A DNA stretch of 64,000 bases from Branchiostoma belcheri (lineage: Eukaryota; Chordata; Leptocardii; Amphioxiformes; Branchiostomatidae). The position numbers and the translations under genes were made by a program. Of the stretch, positions 55,300-64,000 are shown in pieces. The stretch is taken from NCBI RefSeq assembly GCF_001625305.1, contig NW_017803669.1:216443-280442 (forward strand). Direction: 5' to 3'. A model generated the notes under the pieces. It saw nothing but the letters and a program-made list of their open reading frames with translations. It did no database searches and was not told the origin of the DNA. Every line of letters begins with the position of its first letter. Position 1 is the stretch's first letter.

Positions 55300-55960
55300 C
55301 TGGTTACTATCCAAACCTGTCATCATCTATTGGTCATGTTTAGGTTCCATTACACCTGATTGAGACCATTTATGCCAAAACTGATTGGCAAACTGTCTGA
55401 CTATATATAAAAGCCTATTTCGAGCTCATTGGACAGTCACTGGTCAATTGCAGACTGCTAGACCCAAAAGGTGTCTGTTTTGCCAAAAATGATTCGTTAG
55501 TTCCATACTAGTATCTGTTAAGTGCTATATGAGCTTATTGGTCAATTCATGTTGCATTATCCTGATATATCCTCTCTGCAAAATCTGATTGGTAGACTCT
55601 CCATTATGCATCTAATGTTATCCTGATATGGAAATTTCATTGGTCAATTACAAGTCACTTAATCCCTTTGGAAGACTTTAAATTTATTTTTCGATTCTCA
55701 ATGGTTGATTTATTCTCATCTAGTCCTCAGTCACAAACCTTTTAGGCTGACATTGATTGGTTACTTACAGTGTATATACCGGCCTTTAAATCCAAACATC
55801 ACATTTTTGTTCCAACTTTCATTAATTTGGTCAATTGTAGGACACTTATAGACAATGAATTTTAAATAGACTTTATGCCAATCAATTCCAACTTAATCCT
55901 GACTTGAACCTTTTAGGCCAATTTTGATCGGCCCATTATTTTATAATTTATATTGCAGAT
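55300..55960. repeat. diverged repeats carrying spaced ATTGG boxes
   Basis: GAGCTCATTGGACAGTCACTGGTCAATTGC (from 55427) is echoed by GAGCTTATTGGTCAATTCA (55545), TTTCATTGGTCAATTACA (55644) and AATTTGGTCAATTGTAGGAC (55831). CTGATTGG-type boxes lie in between. The spacing is about 100-190 bp, so it looks like an ancient tandem array that has largely decayed. Confidence 0.5.
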
Positions 55961-56266
55961 TTCTCAGTCTAATTGGGAACTTTTACAGCAGGGGATTTCG
56001 AGAACACTCGAAGCACTATATTTGGGTTTTGAAAACTACATGTACATGGGTATTGAAACACCTTATGGTATGTAATACTGAAAACACATTATACTGAAAA
56101 GGCACTGACAGAGTATGGGTGTTTTGAGAATATTTTACCAAAAAAGCACTGTGATTATTGGGGACTTAATGAAAACATTCCATATCAAAATGCACCTCAT
56201 GTAGAAAAAGTTGATTTTAAACAGTCCATTTTGGAATGAGCTCAGATATAGACTGAAATATGTTGA

Positions 56267-56298
56267 ATTTGCTCCCAAGCAAATGTCTGCCTTTCTAG
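56267..56298 (+). mobile_element. Helitron 3' terminus
   Basis: Perfect hairpin ATTTGCTCCCAAGCAAAT (56267-56284), 10-base spacer GTCTGCCTTT, CTAG at 56295-56298, then T. Confidence 0.9.
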
Positions 56299-56459
56299 TC
56301 TCCTATCGTTTCACAGGAAATATTTATGTTGATTTGAAGTGTATGAACATTACCCCCAAATGTGCACGTGGTTCTATTGTGGTTCAGCATAGGGAAAGAT
56401 GGTATTGACATCGCTTTACAAACATGCACAGTGCAAGTCGCGCAAACAAATTTGTTGTA

Positions 56460-56484
56460 GTCTATGTGTGTTTGTGCATGTGTT

Positions 56485-56518
<34 letters not shown>

Positions 56519-56770
56519 CATGTTTCTGTGCATGTGTGTGATAAACTGTAGGTGTGTCACTCTGTGTGTGGCTGTGGCTGTAGATGTGTGTGTGTGTGTG
56601 TGTTAATTAGTATGTGTGTGTGTCAGACTGTGTACATGTGTGTGTGTGTGTGTCTGTGTGTACATCATACAGTGTACGTCCTTATTGTGTGCCTGACGTG
56701 TGTACATGTTTTTCTCACATTGTTTGTTTCCCTGTGTGCACAAGCATGTACACAATGTATATGTATATGA
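56460..56770. repeat. TG-rich microsatellite region
   Basis: Perfect (TG)n at 56488-56518 and several shorter TGTGTG tracts to 56665, interspersed with GTATG/ACATG words. Apparent cysteine/valine-rich frames here are translation of the simple repeat. Confidence 0.9.
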
Positions 56771-58139
56771 TTGTGCATGTGCTGGGATCAGAACACACTC
56801 CACACCAATACAACTTTACAAGAGCCCATCCATCATCATCATCGGTCGACTATTGGTCAGGGTTATACCGCCCCTTACGGGGTCATATACCCTTTCATTA
56901 GCTTAATACAAGACAGGCAATGTCAGGCCTCCGTCCTGCTGATGATGTACATTTAACTCACCATCCATCACAATCCTGGGTAACAAATTTGAGGTTGAAC
57001 CTAAACTCACAAAAGAGGCCTACAAAGTTAACGTATGAATCTGTGCAAGAAGTCCGGCCTACATTTGCAAATTGACCACAAGGGAATGGACTGAAAGCTA
57101 ACTGGATTGAAAAATTATCAGATCAGCTGGAAGATTACCACCACCCAAGAAGGCTGATCCCAATAAAGGTCAAGTGAAATTCCATGGCTGCATGAAGGGA
57201 AATTTCTCGCACTGCGGGATATTTTCCCCTTCTAGCGTTCAAGAAATATTCTCTGACATTTTCCACTGCATGCATAATATATACATACAGGACACCCATG
57301 GAGGAGAGAGAGGAAGCAGAGCAATCTAGGTCTACTCCAAGTTCATCAGATGTTAGCACCTCACAGCCTGATGGATTGGTAGATTGTAAGGCAATCAAAA
57401 GATTATGAGCCGAGCCTGCCAAGCACAGGCTACTTTAATCTTCATCATTCCCTGATTGTGCCAGCCTGGCATATTCCAACTGCCCTCAGACACCTCAGCA
57501 GTGTGTGGAGCACTCAGGGTATACATACAGAACTCACTCCTGTATCACCTCTCCGACAAGATGTAGGAGGATTCACTAGATGGAAGTAAACACTGATGCA
57601 GTGCCTGGAGCGGTACTGATAACCTCTTTCACACACTCTGCTTCCTACCGGAGCTATGCATATTGGCAGATTCAGCTCAGTGCTTTGAGGTTAGAAGCAA
57701 CGAAGGCATCGATGCTTAATGTGGAATGAATAGCACTGCCAGAAACACACTAATGACATGGAGGAATTCCTTGAATGGTGGAGAAGGAAGACAACAAAGT
57801 CTGTCTGTCTGCCTCACACATTAGATTTCACATACAGCTCCCACCAGGATGCTGCCATTGCAGGGCCTGAGTTATGATTCTACATACTATTAGATAAATG
57901 TTCCATTCAGAACAGTTGCAGCTTTCTGCTCATGATGTTGGAAATGAACAGTGGCCTACCTGCCCGCTGAGCATCTTCCTTCCCTCTCCGATTCCTCTGG
58001 CAGTTGGAACTCTGACACCCGGAATCACATCTAGAGGAAGCACTCCGGAATCACAGACGCACATTCCTAAGAATGTTTACAGCCTGGGCGGGTGCATGGA
58101 AATGCCAGGAGCTACATACACCACCAGCTCTGGAATCCC
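56771..58139. other. unannotated sequence
   Basis: Few recognisable repeats. TCGGTCGACTATTGG near 56840 is followed by CCCCTTACGGGG (56870). A 95-codon minus frame (57135-57422) has no recognisable domain. Confidence 0.35.
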
Positions 58140-58310
58140 AGAGCACCTGGTGGCACATCCATAAACAGCACTCGTCCCACCGAGCTGTCAATCACCTGCA
58201 CGGCAACACCTGCATGAATCATTCATCACCCTTCATGAATATTCATGAGGAGGGCTCCATGGTGGAAGTGATTGACAGGCCCATCAGGCTATGCCATGAA
58301 TGTTAAAGCT
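58140..58310. promoter_or_regulatory. candidate enhancer: PBX-MEIS pair, E-boxes, POU-like palindrome
   Basis: Two exact PBX-MEIS decamers in opposite orientation, CTGTCAATCA at 58185-58194 and TGATTGACAG at 58269-58278, flank a 14-bp perfect palindrome CATGAATATTCATG (58234-58247). CACCTG E-boxes lie at 58144, 58193 and 58207. No transposon similarity is visible. What is seen is motif clustering; enhancer function is inferred. Confidence 0.45.
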
Positions 58311-58679
58311 AGTAAGCCGGCTCTATCTCTCATGCCCTGAAGGCATTTCCGAAAAGGGCATCCATTTTCTGCTGCTGCGCAGAGGAAGGAACAATATCAC
58401 TTTTTTTACTGTCTTTCATGTGGTGTGAAGCATGCAAGAATTGTCCAACCCATGTGTCAATCACAAATGGGCCACACCCCTACAAGCATTCCACCTGGAA
58501 TTTCATCCTTGCACAATCCATCCCTACAGAATTAATGGGTTTAGTGTAGCAAGGAAATCCCCAGGGGCAAATCAGCAGAATGGAGAAAGCAATCTGTGGC
58601 CACCGATAAAAGGGAAAAATAATAGAACTGTAACAATCCCTGCCTGTCATATTTATGTAGACTAAGTGCAGATGTTCCA
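58311..58679. promoter_or_regulatory. possible extension of the regulatory cluster
   Basis: It contains a further near-match TGTCAATCA (58454), GGCCACACCCC (KLF-type, 58469), paired CATTCCA/TGGAATTT (TEAD-like, 58488-58503) and several AACAAT words. No recognised repeats. Weak by itself, but contiguous with the cluster to its left. Confidence 0.25.
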
Positions 58680-58767
58680 GACAAGATTTCTTAATTGTGT
58701 TGTTTGATCTTCCACTGCACGACCAGATGAGATGAGATCATAGAAGACACCCAGCTCAGAGATGAAC

Positions 58768-58808
58768 ATATATATTATATATATATATATATATTATATA
58801 TTATATAC
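58768..58808. repeat. (AT)n microsatellite
   Basis: Imperfect TATATA/TATTATA tract. Confidence 0.95.
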
Positions 58809-58953
58809 ATGTATTGAAAGGTGACAACAGGAGGTGGTTGCAGTGGTTTTGGATGATTGTTGGTAGAATCTAAGGCTAGTCCCCCTACATTATATTTCAC
58901 AAAACCTTATGAAAAATTGTAGTACATGTATTAAAGGTAAAGTTGCTACTGAG

Positions 58954-59836
58954 GGACCGTTCGAAATTTACCGGGGTGGGGGTGGGCGGTGCGTGGGAAG
59001 TCAGATCGAACAAAATTTAAACATTCAAACTCCCCCCCAAATTATTCAAAGTTGCTCGAAAATGACACAAAAAAACTGGTTATGCATCCTAGTTATCAAA
59101 TAATAAATAAGAATTCATGTAATAAAAAAAGCTTAATAAACAATGAAATCCTCCAGTTATATGTGTTCAGGGCACGACGTAGTGAAGTATTCCTTCGGGA
59201 GCTCCCCGGTACAACACATGTATATCTACGGCGCCGCTGTGAGTGTGCCCGCCCCGCCAAGGATTATGGCATGGACCGGGATTGGTTTTTAAACCTACCT
59301 GATGGTCTGTTGGGCCTGCACTTTTCTCAGCAGAAACAATACCAGTAGGCTACAGAAACAGGCCATCGCGATGCGACGTTCCTACTGAGCAAATTATGGT
59401 GTATCTGGTGTGGTGTCCTCAAAGTACATGTATATTTCTGTCGGGCACGTGTGCAAAACATCAAAATATCAAAACTTGGAACACTTCTCGTAACAGCCAC
59501 AAAATTTACAAACAATCTGTGCTATAGCGCTTTATATATTAAACTTGGGACTTTGGGACATAAACAATTTACACAAAGTTTAACATAATATAACACAGAG
59601 AAAATGACCCACCTCGAGGCTGTGGACTCGCCCGATCTTCACTTCAAGGCAAGAAAACAACAACAAGGTCGCCATCTTTTCTCGTATCTATAGTCTCCAT
59701 AGAATTTTCCTTGACCCTCCCCCCTCCAAGCCATTTTTTCCTTGGCCCTCCCCCTGCGTGGCCCTTCTGATTTTTCCTTGGCCCTCCCCCCATACGCACC
59801 GGCCCTCCCCCCCCTCGGTAAATTTCGAACAGGTCC
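58954..59836. mobile_element. TIR element, 883 bp, with G/C-rich ends
   Basis: GGACCGTTCGAAATTTACCG at the left is inverted at the right (CGGTAAATTTCGAACAGGTCC) with one extra base. Just inside are G-runs on the left and a three- to four-fold tandem of TTCCTTGGCCCTCCCCC-type units on the right (59708-59810). The centre includes a CpG-rich stretch and a 119-codon frame (58989-59348) without recognisable domain. A YY1-like CGCCATCTTTT lies at 59671. No clear target duplication. Confidence 0.75.
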
Positions 59837-60494
59837 TTACTATGAAGTCATTTGAAATGGGTTTTACAGATCAGATCTGACCTTCCATCCTTACAAAAGC
59901 TGGACTGCTAGATCATAGTAGATGTACAATGTATACCAACAAATAGTACAGAAGGTACATGTATGTGATGGGAACAAGCAATGAGTGGACAAATAACTGA
60001 CAGTATGGCTGCTTGTTTGTAGAGATGTCAGGCTGCAGAAATATGAAAATGAATTATAATATTTTACAAATCTATCAAAATGGTTAGACAAAAGTATCTG
60101 CTTTAGAATTGATTTTTTAAACAGCAGCTATGGGGCATGCAAAAGATCTGACCTGAAAGCAATTTGAAAGCACCATTATCCATTAAGTGCCTCCTGCCTT
60201 GTTGCAGAGATTTAGGTCAGCACAAGTGGCAACAGCAGGACAGTTTCTTGCACTTGAAAACAGAGTAAAACTGGTAGAAAGCTAATTAGAAGGTGTTTGA
60301 ATATCTAGTCACATGTACATGAATGATTATTAAAGGAAATTTAAATGCATAAACTCAGTAGTCTGAGGAAAGATGGACATGTACATAAATTATAACATAA
60401 TATATTTATTTTATATAATATATTTAAGATGTCATTTTACTGTAATTCTTGCAAGGCAGGACACTTACCTTCTAGAAAGTTTGAATCCTACGGG
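59837..60494. other. unannotated sequence
   Basis: Nothing recognised. Confidence 0.35.
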
Positions 60495-61297
60495 TGTCTT
60501 TTTAGCAAATGACCACAATTAGTACTCTAGGGCCATCCTCGTCATATGATCTGAAATTTTTGCTTTGGGCATGCCTACATTGTGCTCCTATTTGTTAATC
60601 CTAAGTTTGAAGCAAATTCATTGATGCCAAGGTATAAAAATTGAAGTTTTACTGACAGTTTTACTTCAATCTGCTGAATCAGTCTTTTTAGTGAATGACC
60701 ACTTCTGTCTTTTTAGCAAATGACCAGTTCTCCCTGCAAAATATCGGCCCTGGCAGTGCATGGGTGCAAAATCCACCTCCACAAACATGTTCAAATAGGT
60801 CTCCACTAAATTTCTCTTAAGTCTCTATGCTTAACAAGCCTTTAAAAGTACATTTTTGGGGGCAAAATATACACCACACTCAGGTGTGATTTACTTGTAA
60901 TTTACTCCTCATTTGTATGAGACATATACTGCCTTAAGTTGCTTAACAGCACAGAGGCAGCGGCCTGATTGAGCTGTATATTTTGCCCTAAAAGTACTTT
61001 AAGAGCCTACAAAGCATGGAAGTTTAGTAGAAGTTTAGAGGATACCTAATTTAACATGTTTGTGGTGGTGGATTTTGCCCCGGTTAAGCGAGGGCAGATA
61101 TTTTTCAGGGAGAACAGGTCATTCACTAAAAAGACAGTAAACTGTCAACTTTGATAATTTTGCAGCAATGAATTTGCTTCAAACTTAGGATTAATTAATG
61201 GGAGCACAATCTGGACATGACCAAAGCAAAAAAAATTCAAATTTGTGTGACAAGGACGTCACCAGTTGGTCATTTGTGGTCATTCCCTAAAAAGACA
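60495..61297. mobile_element. large foldback element, 803 bp
   Basis: TGTCTTTTTAG...AATGACCACA at the left is inverted at the right. The arms (60495-60875 and 60974-61297) stay collinear for more than 320 bp with blocks such as AATCCTAAGTTTGAAGCAAA, TTCTCCCTG, GGCAAAATATACA. The terminal motif TCTTTTTAG(C/T)(A/G)AATGACC also occurs twice inside the left arm (60688, 60711) and once in the right, as if ends had been duplicated. It also carries the CATATGATCTGAAATTT word. No coding sequence. Confidence 0.85.
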
Positions 61298-61737
61298 ATC
61301 CCAGAACCTTAAGGACTTATGGATTTTGTTTTCAATGTTTGTTTTAAATTATTGATTTTTGATAGGAACACTAAAAAATAAAACCGTGGTTTCAAAGACA
61401 TGATAAAACAGCTTGAAGTATACTTGAGTACTTCTTGCCTTTTGATACATACCGGTAGCACCAAATCTGCACAGTCATGCAATGTTCTTGAGCAGACACT
61501 ATCGGAGTGTTTGAATGATGTACCTGTATGATTGATAGGTTTATCACAAATTCTTACTTTGTGAACAGTTGCTACGATACCTCATGTGTGAGCACGTGCA
61601 CTGTTCATCAGTTCCACCATCTGACTCATGATCATCCACCCAAACTAACAATGTCCCATGCAAGTCATCTATTGCTGATTTCCATGGTGATCTTGGTGTA
61701 ATCTATGGGAAATGAATGTTGTAACAATGACTATCAC
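61298..61737. other. unannotated sequence
   Basis: Nothing recognised. 61590-61720 has a CACGTG-like E-box (AGCACGTGCACT) and AACAATG words but no clear cluster. Confidence 0.35.
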
Positions 61738-61746
61738 CTTCAGAAA

Positions 61747-62600
61747 GGGTTAATGGAAAAAGGAGTCCAGTCCGATTGGCGGAAAAAGCAGTCCAGTCCA
61801 ATTTGGGAGTGGAAAAAGCAGTCCGGTGGTTTCTACGAAAATCTACAAAAGACCATAGGTCCATTTTTTTTCTTGTGTGTGTACTTCGAGTTTCTATGGG
61901 TAGTTTGAGCTTCTATGAGCTTCTATGAGTTTCTGTGAGCACTTAGAGTTTGTATGGGAACTTAGAGTTTATATCGAACTTAGAGTTTATATGCATGGGT
62001 ACTAGTACTTAGAGTTTCTGTAAGCACTTAAGAGTTTGTATAGGAACTTAGTGTATGAGAATGTAGTGTTTGTATGGGAACTTCGAGTTTCTGTGTGCAC
62101 TTAGAGTTTGTATAGGAACTTAATGCTCGTATGGGTTGTTTGTATGAGTATTTCAAGTTTCTATGGGTACTTCAATTTCTGTGTGACTTTCTGGAGGCTG
62201 GCTGATGACAATACCTTATAAGTTACATATTCCTGTTTACCTTTCTAGGCAACTAAATTTTATTTTAAAGCTATTAAAAAGATGATATACTTTCACCTTC
62301 GAAAGTTTTTTCTGCTCACAATGTTCAACATGTTTGTTAATACATGAAATTAAATTCTGGCTTAGAGTACTTATAGAAACTCGAAGTACTCATAGAAACT
62401 CGAAGTACCCATAGAAACTCTTTAAGTACTCATAGAAACTTGGAGTACCCATAGAAACTCGAAGTACACATACAAGAGAAAATTGTACCTATGGTCTTTT
62501 GTAGATTTTTGTAGAAACCACCGGACTGCTTTTTCCACCCCCAAATTGGACTGGACTATTTTTTCCGCCAATCGGACTGGACTCCTTTTTCCATTAACCC
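61747..62600. mobile_element. Mutator-like foldback element (copy 2)
   Basis: 854 bp. It starts GGGTTAATGGAAAAAGG and ends with the inverse. Flanking 9-mers CTTCAGAAA (61738-61746) and CCTCAGAAA (62601-62609) match at 8 of 9 positions. Arms of at least 170 bp share the AAAAAGCAGTCCAGTCC, GTCCGGTGGTTTCTAC blocks with the element at 26365. Inside, a minisatellite of TACTTCGAGTTTCTATGGG-type units runs in one direction at 61885-62175 and in the other at 62365-62470. Confidence 0.85.
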
Positions 62601-62609
62601 CCTCAGAAA

Positions 62610-63204
62610 GGATGGATGATCAAGCTATCTGGACGTACATGTACCGTATGTAGGGGTAACAGATCAGGGAAAGGCAAGGCTGAGATTTAGTCTTGTTGAA
62701 AATTATCTAGGCTTTGTCAAATATATAATAAGGGTAAAGTTATTGGCGAACGGGTTTGTTTCTGACAATCTTGGTAGGTCAAAGACATTTTGTAGTCCCA
62801 AATGGCTGGCTGTGGCTATACTTTATATTCTGGAGAGAGGTGAAGAAAACTGGTTGCACAATGAATTGTTACTCAAGCAACTGGATAATTAGGTGTTAAG
62901 AATTGACAGATGTTTCAAATAGCATCTACATGTAACTAGGGGAATTTGTAATTCGGCGCTTTATTTGTTGAGTTTGGTAATTGTGAAATTGGGAATTTAG
63001 ATTGGTAACCAACTTTACCACGCCTGAAAAACTACAATACCAAGGTTTTTCGGTGAATTCAAAAACTATTTGCTCATCTATATTGCTTAAAATGATAACC
63101 GAGCAATAGGGAGCGAAACATGGCGTGACAACCATGCAATTCCAGTGATTTACTGCGCACTAACATGAACCCTGCTCAGACTTAAACTCTGACCCGGAAC
63201 CATC
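62610..63204. other. unannotated sequence
   Basis: Nothing recognised. Confidence 0.35.
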
Positions 63205-63310
63205 TATGGCAGGTGGAACATCAACAGATACCAATTATGCAAATAATGACCTAATTTGCATAATTGATGTGGAAATTCTATGATTCATTAATGGTGAATG
63301 GTGGGAATTT
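63205..63310 (+). repeat. octamer-module repeat
   Basis: CAATTATGCAAATAATGACC/TAATTTGCATAATTGATG matches 30590-30620 and 54355-54395. Confidence 0.65.
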
Positions 63311-63659
63311 TATACCTTGTGACATGTGCAGGTTAACATCACTACGTATACATTGCAACTTCATCACAAATTGTATCTTCGTTGTCAGGAATAAATTTTA
63401 GCAATACTGTGGAAAGGATCACCAATTAACCTCTCTGTGTATTGAAAAAGCCCTTCCTTGGAAAAATTGATGTTCCTGAGTGAGTGAGTACATATGAGTG
63501 AGAAAGTCAAAGACCTCTGCAGCAGCAGTACATTTTCTGTTATATTTTGTTCAGGTTTTTAGAGAGGTAAATTACAACCAAATTCAAGCAACATGTATCA
63601 AGGTTTGGTTGTTTTAAACAGTAACAAGTCCTACCTTTCACAAGATATCCTTTACCTTA

Positions 63660-63720
63660 GGCCACACCAATTTAATTTCTTGGTGAACAAATTTTTCTAG
63701 AAAAATAATGGAGAAAAAAT
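63660..63720 (+). mobile_element. MITE 5' fragment (copy 8)
   Basis: TTA then GGCCACACCAATTTAATTTC...TTTTTCTAGAAAAATAATGG, the exact 5' end of the forward-orientation MITE. It breaks off after about 60 bp into unrelated sequence. Confidence 0.8.
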
Positions 63721-64000
63721 AAATAACAAATTATAGATTATTCCCCCTGATTGTGCAAATAGGATCCTCATTTCCATGAATTATATCATTTATCATATTC
63801 TCAACCAAAAGACAGTCTTATATTAACAAACAGTGCCATTCTATTATTTCCTCATAAATTATGCAAATAAGGTCCTGATTTGAATGCATTATGTTTAATG
63901 ATGTTCACCTTCACTGAACTTTCAAATACCACAAGTATGAAATTCCAGGCAGTTATCATTACATAATTATAAAATTTTATCATTAATTATGAAAATTAAG
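63721..64000 (+). repeat. octamer-module repeat, continues past the window
   Basis: ATAAATTATGCAAATAAGGT, CCACAAGTATGAAATTCCAG and GCAGTTATCATTACATAATT match 48565-48740. It is the same dispersed family as 48540-48765, without the palindrome. Confidence 0.65.

Noticed and set aside
56424..56901. Cys/Val-rich frames
   Set aside because: Translation of TG microsatellites.

Overview
This window is eukaryotic, non-coding-looking genomic DNA. It is AT-rich and very dense in decayed transposable elements, with no open reading frame above about 170 codons and no intact gene I can recognise. The mix of small DNA transposons, Helitron-like ends, CR1/L2-like LINE tails, a Penelope relic and a tRNA-derived SINE, together with a huge excess of the octamer TACATGTA, suggests a marine invertebrate deuterostome. 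An amphioxus (Branchiostoma) scaffold is my best guess. That identification is inference from sequence style, not from a matched gene. A 989-base run of N at 28384-29372 is an assembly gap.

Region by region. 1-7.6 kb: an AAGAAA-rich tandem array, Helitron-like sequence with a long hairpin (about 1.4-2.46 kb), LINE tails at 3.1 and 6.3 kb, a foldback element at 5.3 kb and a short TIR element with a 5-bp target duplication at 7.27 kb. 8-12.3 kb: a minus-strand retroposon tail, a broken Penelope-like retroelement (9.5-10.3 kb), a possible minus-strand promoter and first exon near 11.0-11.3 kb, and a LINE 3' end at 12 kb. 13-24.6 kb: PIF/Harbinger-like MITEs, a tandem-repeat TIR element (13.95 kb), a hAT-like MITE nested in older repeat DNA (15.8 kb), nested Helitron 3' ends (16.7-16.8 kb), a tRNA-SINE (17.5 kb) and a LINE C-terminus (19.7 kb). 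26-28 kb: a Mutator-like foldback element. 31.5-36.6 kb: five MITE copies, a CpG-rich promoter-like stretch (33.1-33.9 kb) and a Helitron end fused to a GTTAT microsatellite. 37-52.3 kb: foldbacks, a second SINE, a tandem module array at 42.2 kb, a pair of TA-flanked palindromic MITEs and a scattered three-copy element. 53-64 kb: ATTGG-spaced diverged repeats, TG-rich microsatellites, a transcription-factor-motif cluster near 58.2 kb that looks like an enhancer, and three large TIR/foldback elements.

The strongest structural results read directly from sequence are: (1) two foldback elements (26365-27042 and 61747-62600) that share GGGTT...AACCC termini and each carry a 9-bp target duplication; (2) a MITE family with TTA/TAA duplications, present in both orientations; (3) nine near-identical hairpin-plus-CTAG ends diagnostic of Helitrons; (4) a 144-bp hAT-like insertion whose empty site survives in a paralogous repeat. 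I found no undescribed gene system. The best non-transposon leads are the PBX-MEIS motif pair at 58.2 kb and two promoter-like stretches.
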